DNA of 64,000 bases from Gordionus sp. m RMFG-2023 (Eukaryota; Nematomorpha; Gordioida; Chordodea; Parachordodidae), in assembly GCF_954871325.1 (NCBI RefSeq), contig NC_088775.1, positions 60,675,561-60,739,560 of the forward strand. The letters are read 5' to 3'. Both the position numbers and the translations under genes were made by a program. Positions 13,606 through 26,566 of this stretch are shown one piece after another (the first letter of the stretch is position 1; the number at the start of each line of letters is the position of its first letter). The notes beneath the pieces are model-generated. The model was not told the origin of the DNA and did not search any database. It was given only the letters and a program-made list of their open reading frames with translations.

Positions 13606-13798
13606 GCAAATTTTTATTGGGATTTTCGGCCCATAATTATTTTTACACTGCCCTGCCCGTAAAATATATTTTGTATGTCCATAATTTTTTATGAAGGAGA
13701 GCTACATAAATTTTGCTAATCTTATTCTTTAAAAACATTTTAAAAACTCCAAAAAAGATGAATGGATAGCGCGATGTCTAATATAATTCCGTTATAAT

Positions 13799-13862
13799 AC
13801 TTTAGTTATATTCAAAAATAAAAATAAAATACTTTAGTTATATTCAAAAATAAAAATTTAAA
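13799..13862. repeat. Short tandem repeat, 32-bp unit, two copies
   Basis: The word ACTTTAGTTATATTCAAAAA recurs at 13799 and 13831. The rest of 13606-14700 holds nothing recognisable. Confidence 0.8.
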
Positions 13863-14759
13863 TATATGAATAAAGGTAGTAATAAATTCTCTTTTTTAAA
13901 ATTAAATTTGATATAAATTTTTTATGACTTTCTGTAAATAAATATATTTTGTCTCCGGTCTTTTGAAAAATGGCGTTCAAAGGAATCTTATCTTTATAAG
14001 CATATTTTGAACATATAGTTTGCCTTTACACAAAATAATATATGATAATTATTTTATTTAAAATGTGATCTTATAAGATAAATATATATAAAATTAATCA
14101 TTTTCTTATATGGAAAATATGATAATTTATATTTTAAAAACTTCAATCATACATATCAAATCAAACTATTTTAAAACATCATTTTTTTTTAAATTTTACA
14201 TATGGCAGGGCAGGCAGACTCTTTTTATCATTTTTATAAAAATATGCCATAAAATTACATAAGTTGTGTAAAACTAGGAATAGAAAGAAGAATAAATTAT
14301 AATAAATTTCATAACAAAGTTATATTTTTGTGTATAAAATGCACAAACTTACCATTATAAATTAATTTTTGCGCTTTTGACTATCCAAATCGATATATTA
14401 ATTGGGATTATAATTATATTAACATACAACGTGTAGTAAAGGATAAATAATGGCAGCGCCTACCTTTTAAACTATTTTTATGGTATCATGTCAGTCCGTT
14501 CGCTTCGATACTAATTGGTTTTCTTATTTATCTAAATTTGAAGTCACTATTTACATTTACTAATTTAATGATTTCATTTTATTTATCATATAAAAATGGG
14601 TGCTGTCTGTCGTATTCGAATGAATTTGACATTCTGATCGGATTCGGTCAGGCCATACAACGAAAAATAGCCGAATATGTAAATTTTTTGAAATGCTTCT
14701 GATATCTCAAAAATTATTTATAGTAAAAATAAATTTAATATATCAAATTGATAAATCTA

Positions 14760-15062
14760 TCGAAAGAATAAAAGTTGGCGCCAATTTGAGTCTTTAACTC
14801 CGGTTTACGTTTAGGGCTTTAAACGTGTTTTTACGGATTTTTTTAAACCTTTTTTTAGATATTTTTTATAAGTAGATACGATGTGAAAATTTTGGCTACG
14901 CTATCGACTCTTCCAAAATGTACATTTTTTATCAAAAATTGATATTTTTATTTGCCTAAAATAGATGGCGCTATACGAAACTACTGATTATGGTTAAAAT
15001 TTTATTGCTAACTTATCAATAGCAGGATATTTTCACTTTTATATTAAAATATTTCCAATTTC
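14760..15062. repeat. Relic related to the subterminal arms of the Sola-like family
   Basis: The words TCTTTAACTCCGG (near 14802) and ATAGATGGCGCTATA (near 14962) also occur in the long inverted-repeat arms of the element at 20242-23456. Their order differs from either arm, so this is a rearranged or composite remnant next to the relic that starts at 15063. Confidence 0.45.
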
Positions 15063-15840
15063 GGGGCCATTTCATGTCAAATTGATCAAAAGGGTCTATT
15101 TTCGGCCGACTCCTTTTAAAATGATTAAAAATTGCAGGAATTATTTAGATTGGAAAAATAAATTAGAAAGCCGTTAGCTCGCTAGTATACATCTGGCTCC
15201 TGAAATTGCTTATATCTCAAAAACTTTTTAAGGCATGAATTCTATTAAAATGAATTTAAACGTAGGAGAATATATCGTTCAGCATATTTTGCTGAAAATT
15301 ATGTCTGTGGCTCAAGATAAAGTGCAAGGATTTCACTGGAATAGAGAAGTTACCACTCATACTTTTATAAAAACATTATTTAAATCACTTAAGTTACGTA
15401 ATAATTTCGGAATTTTACATTTATAATACAATTGCTATTCATTTATTCCAAAATGTCCGCTACTTAACAGAAAAGGCCAATAAAATTCTTCAGAAGGAGC
15501 AGCATCACTATAAAAGAATCGCAAAAATTTAATCAATCTTTTCCACCAGATATTTTCGGAATAAATTTGTGTGGCATTTCTGTATCACATCTCATGGCAA
15601 ATCGGCTTGTGATCGTGTCAAAGGAACAGTTAAACGTTTAGTGGCCAAGATTAGTTTACTAAGACCTGTCTCAGAACAAATAACTTGTTCTAACGAGTTT
15701 TTTTCCTATTCTAAGGAATATGAAAGGTATAAGATTTCAAATTTATTAATATATCGTCGGCCTAGAATTGGAGTGCTCCACATGCAAATGTTTAAAATGA
15801 GAAAATTAACATTAAAGTTTTAAATCAAATATAGGAAAAC
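15063..15840 (+). mobile_element. Internally deleted Sola-like transposon relic
   Basis: The left end GGGGCCATTTCATGTCAAAT is followed by TTTTCGGCCGACTCCTTTT, matching the terminal sequence of the intact-ended relative at 20242-23456. Inside, two plus-strand fragments come from the same transposase: one with DKVQGFHWNREVTTHTF (15235-15426) and one with WHFCITSHGKSACDRVKGT (15569-15823). In the relative the counterparts read DEVQGFHWNNVQATKHPF and AEWHFFVTAHGKNACDGIGG. The stretch between them is shorter than in the relative, and no right terminus was found. Both protein patches are separated by stops, so the copy is dead. Confidence 0.65.
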
Positions 15841-16345
15841 CTTATTCGTCAATTTTGACAGAGCTATAACTTTGGCAAAAATTAATATTTTTTTAATCTA
15901 GTTTTTATTTTTATATATGGGAATAAATAAGTTATTATACACTTCTAACTCAAAAATTTTGAAAATGTCGGAAGCACTCCAATTCTATACCGATACCTAC
16001 GATATATTGTATAAATTTTTTTACTAGGGAATAAATTTCTCCTATACTAAGAAAAACGAATGTGAAAAGGTCAAATAATTTTAGAAGAGATTCAATAAGC
16101 ACATACAATACCAACGCAAAAATTTCTTACTTTTTCTCCAATTTCTCATGATAAAATTGAAGTTAAATCATTTTACTCGAATATTTATGCGAATTTGATA
16201 TATGAAAATATAAGCATGTATCTACCACAATCAATAATGGTTGTAGGTTTTGCATCCTCAAAGACCTTTAAATTCTTATTTATATCCTTCCTCAATTGAC
16301 AAATTGTGAATACATAAAGCACAAATTTTAGCTATGGTCAGTCAA

Positions 16346-17045
16346 CTGCTACCTGCACAGGTATTATTTGCGTGGCCCTGCCTAGATTTGAAAAAAAAAA
16401 TTTCGCCCCTGTCTGGATTTTTTATTTTCAAGTCCAACCCGGCTCGGATTAATTTTCGGCCCTGCCTAGATTTCTTAAAAAAAATTCGCCCAAGATGTAT
16501 AAATTTTTTCAACGGCCTTGAAAAATATTAAAATTCGGTATTTACGGATCGTTTTTCAGCGAATTGAAATCCATAAATAGTTTTTCAAATCATCTTATCT
16601 TCTTTGTCGTAAAAAGAGTGAGTTTGAATCACCGTACTTTCAACTAGACTCGTCGATGGTAATTCAATTCCCTTTTCCTTGTTCCTCTTGTAATTTAAAA
16701 TAGTCTTATGTTTTAGGACAGAGAAAATGATACATATCTAAAATAAATTTTTCCATTAAAAAGTTTATTATATTTTGAATATTGAGTGTATATTTGTTGC
16801 TTCTAATTTGATTGAATATTTAAAATAATTAGTTGAATAATTAATTTGAAAATTATTTTATAAATCGCCACCGCTTCTGCTTTAAGTAGATCTAAAAAAT
16901 GAATATATGTCCCATGATAATCAATTTTTAAAACCCGAGACTTGCAGGTTGGCCTAAATTTTAAAAAAAAATTGGCCCGGATTAAAAAAATTTTTTTGAG
17001 CTACCTTTCCCATTTTTGATTATTTTACCCGGCCCAGATTTTTGC
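16346..17045 (-). mobile_element. Decayed hAT of the GGCCCGGCC-ended family
   Basis: The left end contains CTGCTACCTGCACAGGTATT and then repeated GGCCCTGCC and CGGCCC words, matching the terminus at 35900 (AGACCTGCAGAGGTACCATT). The 16630-16780 segment aligns with 40080-40270, the 5' part of the hAT transposase remnant there (shared TCGTCGATGG / TGGTCGATGG and CCTCTTGTAATTTAA words). It is therefore a shorter, older relative. The right end is not preserved beyond a last CCCGGCCCAG near 17030. Confidence 0.55.
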
Positions 17046-18001
17046 CATTTTATATATTTTGGCAGTATTCTCTAAATATGCGAATCCTTTGCAATCAAAT
17101 AAAATGTTGTCCAGGGATATTCATTGCTGTACGATAACCGACCCAGGAAGCTTGGGAGAAATTTTATTATAAAGGATAGAAGAATACTTATTTCGGAGCC
17201 CTGATTAATAGTTCATAGTTCCTAAATAGAGGCCTGCTTTCGATATTTTATTCATAAAATATTAATCCGTATTTCTTAATGTAATATATAATACCCCCCC
17301 CCCCCCCTATACAGGTTTTTATTCAATTGTCATTAAGTGAATTGCATTTTTTTCACAACTAAGCAAAAAGTTACTTTCAATTTGATAGTTATATTTTTAA
17401 GAATCATGAAAGATGAAACTTATAATTTATAAGCCAATGTGCGCCTGCCAAAATTTAAAAAAAAATACTTATTGTTTTATATTTTACACATATTAGTTGT
17501 TTTCTTTCTATCTTTTTTACAATAAAATTTTTTTTATCGAATTTACATGAGATTTATTTTTATTTTTGATCATATTATTATAAATTAAATACGAAATTCG
17601 TTTCATAATTTTTGATATTAAACTATAAAATATAAAATTATGTATTAAAAATTAATTATTAAATAAAAATGTTTATTTTAATACTACTATATTTTTATTT
17701 ATTAATAATTTAACCTGTTTCCCTCGTAACCCTTATTTAGAAAAATGTATTTTTTTAAACATTTAAAATAAAATATAAGTAATATGTTCGCATCTGTAGT
17801 AAAAAAATTTTACATAAAAATTTCAAGATAACAAAATAATTGAGAATACTAATATTATATAATATTATTCAATACCACCTATCCAACAATAATGAATATG
17901 ATTTAATATTGCGATTGTTTTGTCTTGCTGTTTTTCCATCACATTTTAGAGGCAAGGGTGGAAAGTTTAAAAATGACCCGTGGTAATGGTGACTAGTTAT
18001 G
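17046..18001. other. AT-rich DNA with a poly-C tract
   Basis: No gene recognised. There is an uninterrupted run of 14 C at 17294-17307. The rest is homopolymer-rich A/T sequence. Confidence 0.5.
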
Positions 18002-18200
18002 CGAAATCGCTCCATTTGAGCTGATTTTTAAAGGTTAACTCAATATTTTAGCCAGAAAATTTTGCCTAAGCTTCAAGATTTCGCTATTAAATGTCGAAAC
18101 CCATATGCATCTATGATCAAAATCGTCAGGCTTGCGCAATATTTTTCTAGATATAATACGAGTTGGCCATTTTTAAAAAGTATCTCAAATAGAGCGATTT
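18002..18200. repeat. Fold-back repeat (possible MITE), about 200 bp
   Basis: ATCGCTCCATTTGAG at the left is mirrored by the inverse of ATCGCTCTATTTGAG at the right (near 18183), each followed inward by a TTTTTAAA block. No clear target duplication and no coding sequence. Confidence 0.45.
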
Positions 18201-20241
18201 TTTATATCTAGTTATATCTTATCCCATAATATGAATAATTTAGTTATATAAATATATTATTTTTTTAAAAGAGACAAGCTAATAGTGGCAGGTTAAATAT
18301 TTTACCAAAATTTTACTAGTGATTTATAATAATTTTTTTTATCGATTTAACTTAGGTTTTATTTTATAACAAAAGTAAAAATAAATTATTAAAGGTGAAA
18401 AAACTCAAAAAAAACATTGAATTTTTTTTTAGCTTGCATTCTAATTAATTTGTAAAAAACGCCCAATAAATAAATTCTTTGGTTGCATTAGAGCCCTGCA
18501 TCAGGCGTCCTTATTCAAGATAAATAAAATGGCTCGACAGATTCAAGAATTATTTTCAAAAGGTCCTCTGATCCGAGTCCGATATCTGAATTCTTATTTA
18601 TTAAATTTTGAAAAAGTGCGATATTTTAACTGTCTAATTTAATACATATAATGTAGTTATTGCCTGTTTCCAACACCATGAAATAATTATAATTTATAAT
18701 ATAACATATTTATTAAATATATACAAATTGTGAATAATACAGCATAAAAATTATTTATTCTATAAAATATTGAAAATTATTAAAGTCTTGATCCAGAATC
18801 TGAGAACATTTTGCGAATACTGAAAAATGCAAAAAAAAAACAAAATTGAAATCAAGTCACATGATTAAAAAAACAAGAAAAATAATATTCAAATATGAAC
18901 AAGCCATAAATAAAAAAAACAGTCTTGTTAACGCTCCTTTTTAAAAGTAGCGACTCCCGCTCCCGCTCCTACCTTCTCAAAAGGAGCGAACTCCCGCTCC
19001 CGCTACTACATATTAAAAGGAGCGCTCCCGCTCCAACTAATGGAGTGCCGTTCCATAACCGCTCCTTTGATTTTCATTTTTTTAGAAGGTACACGAAACA
19101 AAATCATATTTTTTTATCAAAACGTTTTATTTATATTATATGATATATCAAAATTTATAATCTTTTATTAGCTTTTAAAAGTAATAAATTTTCTAAATTA
19201 GAATCTAACAAACACCCACGCTTCTCCCCTAAGACCTGTTTTGCGATACTAAATAGGCGCTCCACAGGAGCACTAGAGGGAAGCGGGGTATTGTATTTTA
19301 TATAAATATTTTTTAATTCATGGAATTGTTCCAAAATAGTAATTTTGCTATCATTATTTAAAAAATATCTATCCAATATATTAATTTCATGGTAATCGAT
19401 TTCATGGAATCCAAAGAAATCTTCCAAATCATTACAAGGTTCCCGTGAACTAGTTGTAGCTATTTTTCCGTCGGGTATTTGTTTCCTTAAAAAATTAATT
19501 AATCTGGCTTTTAGTTCCATATTTTTTGGATCTTTTATCCATTCCCAATTCAATTTAAATGCAGGATGGACAATCGCTGCAATTATATTATCATCATTAT
19601 AAATATTTGGAAATCTGCAATAAGGTTATTTAAATAGATATAATTTATGTTTTATTTTAAACCTTTTATTAATACCGCTGATGAGAGACTTTACAAGAGG
19701 TTGGCAAAACTCTAAATCTGATAATTCATTTAATTTTGAAATGAGTTTAAAAATGGTAGGACTTAGGAAACCCATGTCCATATGAAGCTCCCCTTCAAGG
19801 ATTTTCAGAGCTTTTTTCATAGGTTCATTTATTTATATCACTAAGATAACGATTATATTAATATTTACTTGACTATACTCTTTAATAAATTTAAGTTCTT
19901 GGGAGTTAAAACGTATAAGCCCATGGTTATCACACAACTCATCAAGGTCCTTTTGTTTTTCATCTAACATTTTATCTAGCAAAACCATAGACTCATAATA
20001 CGAATTCCACCTAGTGGAATTTGGGCATATTAGATACCTACCCAACTTTCTGATAATTTCGTCCGCCATATTTGTAGACATATTTTGTTTATTCCACAAA
20101 GATTGATACTTTTGGAATAAACTTTGAGATACTATTTGAAAGCTTCTATCCCCTAAAGCTTTCTCTGCATCAACTGTTGCCACCAAATTAAGATTGTGAC
20201 AAGCACATCTTGAATGTTGAGGGAGATAATCAAAGCTTTCT

Positions 20242-20830
20242 GGGTCATTCCATGTCAAATCAATCACTTTTCGGCCGACCCCTTTCGATTTCGATAAAAA
20301 TTCGTAGGCTGGTTATATATGTTCCCAATAGATTATAAACAAAATTTTAGCGCATTAGAAACTATATTAGCGGAGATATTCGGGGTTAAAGGTCCAAAAA
20401 ACGTCTTTTTTTGCTTTTTACTGATGTTAAATAATTAGTTTTTAATTTAAAACTAAATATGATCAAATATTGAATCTAATATCAATAGCCAAGTTAATAA
20501 TTGATGATTATGGCGAAAACATCAAAATTAATTTTTGATAAAATATGGGTCATCTTATGGTCAGTTGAAAACTTGAAATTAATATTTCGAAATGTATATG
20601 ATCTCCGATTTTTAATTTTTTTAAGAATTATTATCCGTTTACTTTTTTTTAATAATTTATTCGACAATCAGTATGGCTGGGTATTTATTTAAAAAAATAT
20701 TGGGATTATTATACTTTAGAAAAAATAGATGGCGCTATATATAATAGTTTTAATATGTTAAAATTTATTTTTTTATTGATTAAAAATATTTTAATGTATA
20801 TATATCATACTAAATCGATTACAATGTGCA
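20242..20830 (+). repeat. Left inverted-repeat arm of the Sola-like element
   Basis: Pairs with 22868-23456. Shared landmarks from the outside in are TCGGCCGACCCCTTTC, TTAAAGGTCCAAAAAACG, ATGGGTCATCTTATGGTCAG and ATAGATGGCGCTATATATAA. Confidence 0.9.
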
Positions 20831-21480
20831 TTATATATATTATTTGTAATTCAGATCATAAATTTTTAAAATCTTCACAAATTTTGCCTAATTAAGAGAG
20901 TTTATAAATTAATTAAATCTTACTTCATCTAAAGGAATACAAAGCCTGGCTAGCTTGTGAGATTCTTCAGGAGATAATATATATGTTCGACTGGTGGGAG
21001 TAGAAGGATTGACCAGCGAGAGAATATGAGATTTAGGCAACACTAAAATATTATCTTTCAGAGGAAATTTAAATGAGGCTGAAGGTCCACAAGGGTGTAA
21101 AAATCGGATTTTTACTTCTTCATTTGTATAACTTTTATCGATTATATATCCTAACCACCATTTATCATCATATACACATGTTATATATTCATTAATATTT
21201 TAAAATATAATTTTCTCATTTAAAAACGGAACTTGTTTTATATTATATTTTTTGGAATAGAATATATTTTGGTTTTTAGTTTATTTTGATCAATGGGAAT
21301 AATCCCGTGAATTTTTTAGGTCCCATGTATGGGCAGTGCAGAATTAAATCTTTTACGAAGGGCTAATTCCTCTTCGATATATTCTTGATTGGATACATAT
21401 TCAAATTGAATATTAATATTTTCTTTAGCATAATTATATAATTCTAATGGTTAGGATTTGATTTTTATTTGACCTTTGAA

Positions 21481-22330
21481 GACTAGCTCTGGCAACTAAT
21501 CTTTTGACAGTTCCTCCGATACCGTCACATGCATTTTTGCCGTGAGCAGTGACAAAGAAATGCCATTCGGCAGGAATATTAAAATCGTATTTATGAAAGC
21601 ATATGTTCAGAAAATTTTTGCGATTCTTGTATTGAGACGCGGCTTCATCCGAAAAATATATTATTTTTTATGGTTTAGAATGAAATTTGGCTGTTAAGAA
21701 TTTAATGAATTTTTTTTGATAAAGGTGGACTGCACTAGTATTATGGCTTAATGATTCGGACTATTTTTTAATTCTTCTCCAGATTTATAATATGCTACAA
21801 ATGGATGTTTAGTGGCCTGCACATTGTTCCAATGAAATCCCTGAACTTCATCTTGTAAAATGAAGGAATAATTTTCAGAATAATCTAGAATTGTTAAAAA
21901 TTCCTCATCTTTTAAATTTTCTTTGGAATTCTTCAAAAATAAACTTTGTGTTTAGCTATAAACGAGTGACGCAGTAAAATTTGAACTTTTTATAATAGAT
22001 ATTCGATGAAACCATCAATGGATTTTATAATAGTTTCAAGATTTGCTCTATCCACCGTGATCCATTGTTTAAACGTGACATATTCTATACGATTTCTCTG
22101 AAACAATTCGTATAATTGGCCCATAAGAGATTCTATACCAGGGCATTGATCACAATTTGTTAAATAACATTTTGGCTGAGATGGATTATAAATAATTTGC
22201 GCCAAAAGATTGTTATAAGAATTTATACAGTAATCTTCTCCTGCTGTAATTTCAGCTATTACATTTGTCATTAATTTCACATTCTGATGAATGGCGCAGA
22301 CACAAACAGTGTGTGTGCCATCCAACTAAA
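21481..22330 (-). pseudogene. Transposase of the Sola-like element, broken
   Basis: Read on the minus strand in three recognisable patches. The first (22325-21990) begins DGTHTVCVCAIHQNVKLM and contains CYLTNCDQCPG, suggesting a zinc-binding cluster. The second (21936-21748) contains LQDEVQGFHWNNVQATKHPF. The third (about 21650-21485) contains IPAEWHFFVTAHGKNACDG then GGTVKRLVARAS. This set of motifs recurs in transposon proteins of many invertebrates. Stops and frame changes separate the patches, and further degenerate patches extend towards 20900. I cannot name the catalytic residues with certainty. Confidence 0.65.
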
Positions 22331-22867
22331 ATTCAGTTTTTTGGTCTAAGTTCGGCAAATTTAGGGAATCCAATTGATATACTTGGGTATTCTTCCTTAA
22401 ACATCTTGAATATTTCTTTAAGATTATTTAATATAAATCTTTGCTAATTCTTTCTCGCCTTTAACAGATACACAATCTTTTATTCCAGGCATGAGTCGGC
22501 TTATTTCATCAGAATTATAATTTTGTTATTTTTATTGCTTAAAAAATTTTTCAAAATCTTTGAAATTTTCTTTATCTCTGATTATTTTAATAATGTAAGA
22601 TAATGACAATTTCATAACATTCTTGGTCTTAATGGGTATGACTTAGTCTGGGGAGGGGGTGGATAGGGAGTTGGGGGTAGGCCTGGTAATTAATGCGATT
22701 TTCGATTTTTCCCTTAATAATTTTTCTGCACCCCTTTAATCCTGCTTTTTTGTTCGTGTGCTAGTCCTATTTTTTAATTATTTTAATTTACAATGAAATA
22801 TTAAAAAAATTATTAAAATTTTTTATCCTGCGAATATCTCAGGGGAATAAGGTTTACAAAGTTATAT

Positions 22868-23456
22868 AATCGAATTTTATGATATATTTACATTAAAATA
22901 TTTTTAATCAATAAAAAAAATGAATTTTAACATATTAAAACTATTATATATAGCGCCATCTATTTTTTTAAAGTTTAAAAATCGCAATATTTTTTTAAAT
23001 AAATATCCAGCCATGCTAATTGTTAAAGAAATTATTAAAAAAATAGTAAACGGATAATATTTCTTAAAAAAATTAAAAATCGGAGATCATATACATTTTG
23101 AAATATTAATTTCAAGTTTTCAACTGACCATAAGATGACCCATATTTTAAAAAAAATTATTTTTGATGTTTTCGCCATAATTATCAATTATTAACTTAGC
23201 TATTGATATTAGATTCAATATTTGATCATAATTAGTTTTAAATTAAAAACTAATTATTTAACATCAGTAAAAAGGAAAAAAAGGCGTTTTTTGGACCTTT
23301 AACTCCGATTATCTCCGTTAATATAGTTGCTAATGCGCTAAAATTTTGTTTATAATCTAATGGAAACATATATAACCAGTCTACAACTTTTTATCAAAAT
23401 TGAAAGGGGTCGGCCGAAAATCTTGATTTTTTTGCTCATTTGACATGGAATGACCC
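22868..23456 (-). repeat. Right inverted-repeat arm of the Sola-like element
   Basis: Mirror image of 20242-20830, with scattered substitutions and small indels. Both arms include the TGGCGCTAT word and the terminal TTCGGCCGACCCCTTTC block. Confidence 0.9.
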
Positions 23457-25839
23457 TTCTGCCCTATTATTTAGGATATCATCAATATCCACAAATTGGA
23501 AATCATCATCAATCTCAGAACTTTTATTTTCAAACATTCTAAAAAATAAAAGGAAAGTTATAATTTTAAAATAAATATTTAAGATTACCTGAATACCTTC
23601 ACAAAGTTCCTACCATTATCAGTAATGGTTTTTATCACTTTATTCTGAATTTTAAAGCTTTTATGTATATCAATTATCATCTTAGCCAAAACATCAAAAG
23701 TATGCTTGCCTTGAACACGTCTTAGGGCTAAAGCTGCTGATTTTCTTTGCAATGATTTTGTGTCAATCCAATGAGCAGTTACACCCAAAAAAGACCTTTA
23801 TAAGTTAAATTAATCAAGCACATTTAAAAATATAGGCACTACCTTCTAAATCCACTCCAGCAATCAGCTGTGGTACACACATAAGATACTCCAGAAAGCA
23901 TTTCTATAATATCATCCATCATTTTATCATAACGCAAACCTATCTTTGCTATTAGTGTTAGGCGGCACATTACCTTTGCTGAAGGGTAAAACGTTTTTAT
24001 CATTTTGACAAAGCTAGGATTATCTACAGTTGATAAAGGAACTAGTGTCTCAATGACATAATCAATGATTGCATTATCTCCTTCAGTTTTTTTAGGTTCA
24101 TATGTTTTTTGACTAAAATTTAATATTGACTGTTTTTTCTCAGAAGAGGAAGACTTTATATTTTGGCTAATATCTTTTTTATTATAACTATTGATATGTT
24201 TGAATATTGATTATCATGTACTCTCTAAATATAAATTAAATTAAAATTTATTTTATAAAAATCAACTTTATTTTTAACTGATAATCTAAAACATCAAATT
24301 ATTAAGGTAGATTTTTTAAATAAGAAATTGACAAATATTTAATGAGCAGTATAAATATTAATTTTTTTTTTATTATTTTGTTTTACTTATTTTATTAATA
24401 TAAAATAAAAATAAATAATTATTTTCCAAGTTTATTGATCAAAATAAAATAAGAAAAAATCAAATTAAAATTAAATAAAATATAAATTTTACCATAATAA
24501 AATGTATATTTTTAATTTGGATGTTACAATTCAATTTAAAAAAATACTTTAAATTTAGAAAAAAAATGTATAAAAAGGAGGTTGAACAAGTAATGAGAAA
24601 ATTAAAATAAATATAAAAATATAAAAAAGCATCATATCTGACAACCCAAAATCAACTAATGTAATGAATTGCCCAAAAATAATTAAAACCATTTTAAAAA
24701 AAATTATTATATTAAAATAAAGAAATATTGATTTTACCTTAAGGTGTTTTTTTAAATTAAAGCTGCTGATTTTAGAGAAAGAAATCATTTTGTTGTTAAT
24801 GCACAATAGGCATTTCGCCTTTAAGTTGACTTTATCATCTATAAGCTTGAAATATTTTTTGTATGGTGGAAATGGAAAATCGGTTACTTCTTCTATAATC
24901 TCTACTAAATCCATAATATCTAAAACTATTTTTTATTATATATCTATAAAATGAATATTAATATGAGTTACAAGATTTTTCAAAAAATTTTCAATATAAA
25001 AAGGAAAAACTGATGTTTAATGTTTCAAATGATTAGATGAAAAATCAATATAAAACTCGGCTCAACATTTAATAATGAATAAATTTAAATAAAATAAAAT
25101 TTTATTTTCATTAAATTTTAATTAACAAATATTATTAATATTTAACGCTCCTCCGCTCCAGCCCTAAAAGGAGCTACTCCCGCTCCTCATTTTTAAAAAG
25201 GAGGGGCGGGGCTCTCCAGCTTTTTTAGAAAAAATGTAGCGGCGCTCCGGAGCGCCACTCCTGTAGCGCCGCTCCTTAAAATAATAATAATTGATCATTT
25301 TTTTTATAATGTACATAAATGTACTTTAAACTGATACCTACTACATCAATGAAATCGGAAAAGGCAAGGAAAAAAAAGTGACATTAAGAAAATTATTGCA
25401 ATTATTGGGAAAGATTTTTTTCCCCTTCACGAAATAACATTTGTGTTTTTGGCCAAATATTAAAAAAAACTATATATTACCAAATTAACCTTAATATTAC
25501 ATAATTTATATTAAATAAATTATGGACTATTGCCTAATTTAGTCATTTACCCATTATTTATAATTTGCTATGATTTATTGTATACTTTTATTTATGGAAT
25601 TCAAGTTCAAATGATCGAAATATGCAATTATCAGTTGAATCTTTTTTTAGCAACCCCCCCCCCCCCACCATTCAATGCCCACCCTCTGCAAAAATAGTTT
25701 TGGCTCTGGCTGAAGGATAGGCAATTTTAAGTTATTATTGAATATAATATTTATAAAAACATTAAGAAAACAAAATAATTTATAATAACAAAATAATTTA
25801 TAATTTTGTCGCGGTTCGAGTCCTATCCAAAATAGATAA

Positions 25840-26160
25840 TTTCGAGCCATACAAGCCGGGCCAGCTCGACCCCGTCTTCGGGCCTAAGAATTTTGAAAAA
25901 TGAAAATAAACTAGAGCCTCAAATATATTTAAAAATGAATTGGGTCGGGCTCGGGCTTAAAAATCATAAATAAAGATCTAAAAAGTTTAATAAAAAATAA
26001 TGTTTTGATTTTCTCTTTTAATAAAAAGATAATAGGATAAACAATTACTAAATTTTATTTTATTTAGCATTATAAAAATGCATTTTAGTTTATATTTTTT
26101 TGACTAAAAATTACGGCCGGGCTCGAGCCTAAGAATAAAAAAAAAATTTGAACTCTGACC
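25840..26160. repeat. GGCC/GGGCTCGG-type hAT-derived MITE relic
   Basis: The segment opens with GCCGGGCCAGCTCGACCCC and closes with GGCCGGGCTCGAGCC near 26115; between them is AT-rich filler. The style matches the GGCCCGGCC-ended hAT family seen at 35900, 54421 and 60741, but the termini and target duplications are not clear. A run of 13 C lies nearby at 25654-25666. Confidence 0.4.
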
Positions 26161-26566
26161 AAATTTTTTGAAATTAATTGAAGAATATTTGGAAAATCAA
26201 AGTTAGCGCCCTTATATTTAGGGATTTAAAGCAAGAATTGAGTCTCGAAATAAATCAAAAGATCGATCACCTTAGGCATTTTTTTACACTAAAATCTCTT
26301 AATTGGCTACCTTTGCATAAGCATAGTTATCTTTGATCTCAAAACAATTTAACATATATTGTAACTAACCTTTTAACCATTGATAAATCATTTTCTTATA
26401 GCCTTAAATAAAGGGATCCAAACCATAACGAATATTGGTCCAGGTTTTGGTTCAGATAAAAATAACGGTTTAATGTTCAGGCTCGGTTCGTAAAATAATT
26501 ATTATTAGTTAAGTTTGAACCTTTAAAAACCGGTTCGATTTTTTTCTCATATAAACTTTTTAGAAT

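Larger units (their letters stand above)
20242..23456 (-). mobile_element. Sola-like DNA transposon with ~590-bp inverted repeats
   Basis: The element begins GGGTCATTCCATGTCAAAT and ends with the exact inverse. The host hAT sequence TTCT is duplicated on both sides (20238-20241 and 23457-23460); removing the element and one TTCT restores the hAT reading frame, so the borders are exact. The two arms stay alignable for about 590 bp. The interior holds a broken minus-strand transposase. A 4-bp duplication is typical of Sola elements, and I believe this protein type belongs there, but the superfamily name is an inference from memory. A related relic is at 15063-15840. Confidence 0.75.
19155..24914 (-). 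pseudogene. hAT transposase gene, intron-bearing, interrupted
   Basis: Cut-and-paste transposase of the hAT superfamily, read on the minus strand from ATG at 24914. The first exon has a CLLC...H zinc-finger-like (BED-type) segment, CLLCINNKMISFSKISSFNL. The middle carries DCWSGFRR and GVTAHW, a conserved hAT catalytic-core region, followed by SRCACHNLNL. The C-terminus has the hATC signature [20 protein letters not shown]. Frame and splice signals support introns at about 24235-24737, 23796-23842, 23539-23588 and 19615-19662, of 503, 47, 50 and 48 nt. A Sola-like element sits between AEG and SFDYL codons, and at least one stop lies near 19845. Not functional as it stands. Confidence 0.8.
18922..25275 (-). 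mobile_element. hAT transposon, split by a nested Sola-like element
   Basis: Both ends carry unusual G/C-rich arrays built from AGGAGC / GCTCCTTTT words (18930-19070 and 25145-25275). A 1.07-kb derivative at 58871-59938 has the same ends and the same GTTAACGC motif just inside its terminus. Without the 3.2-kb insertion at 20242-23456 this copy would be about 3.1 kb, normal for an autonomous hAT. It encodes a minus-strand transposase with an N-terminal zinc-finger-like segment and a C-terminal hATC dimerisation domain. The 8-bp flanks (AAAAAACA and TTAAAATA) match only partly, so this is an old insertion. Confidence 0.8.

Noticed and set aside
25805-25830. GGTTCGAGTCC resembling a tRNA T-loop
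   Set aside because: The flanking bases do not form a T-arm stem, and no acceptor, D or anticodon arm could be placed upstream.
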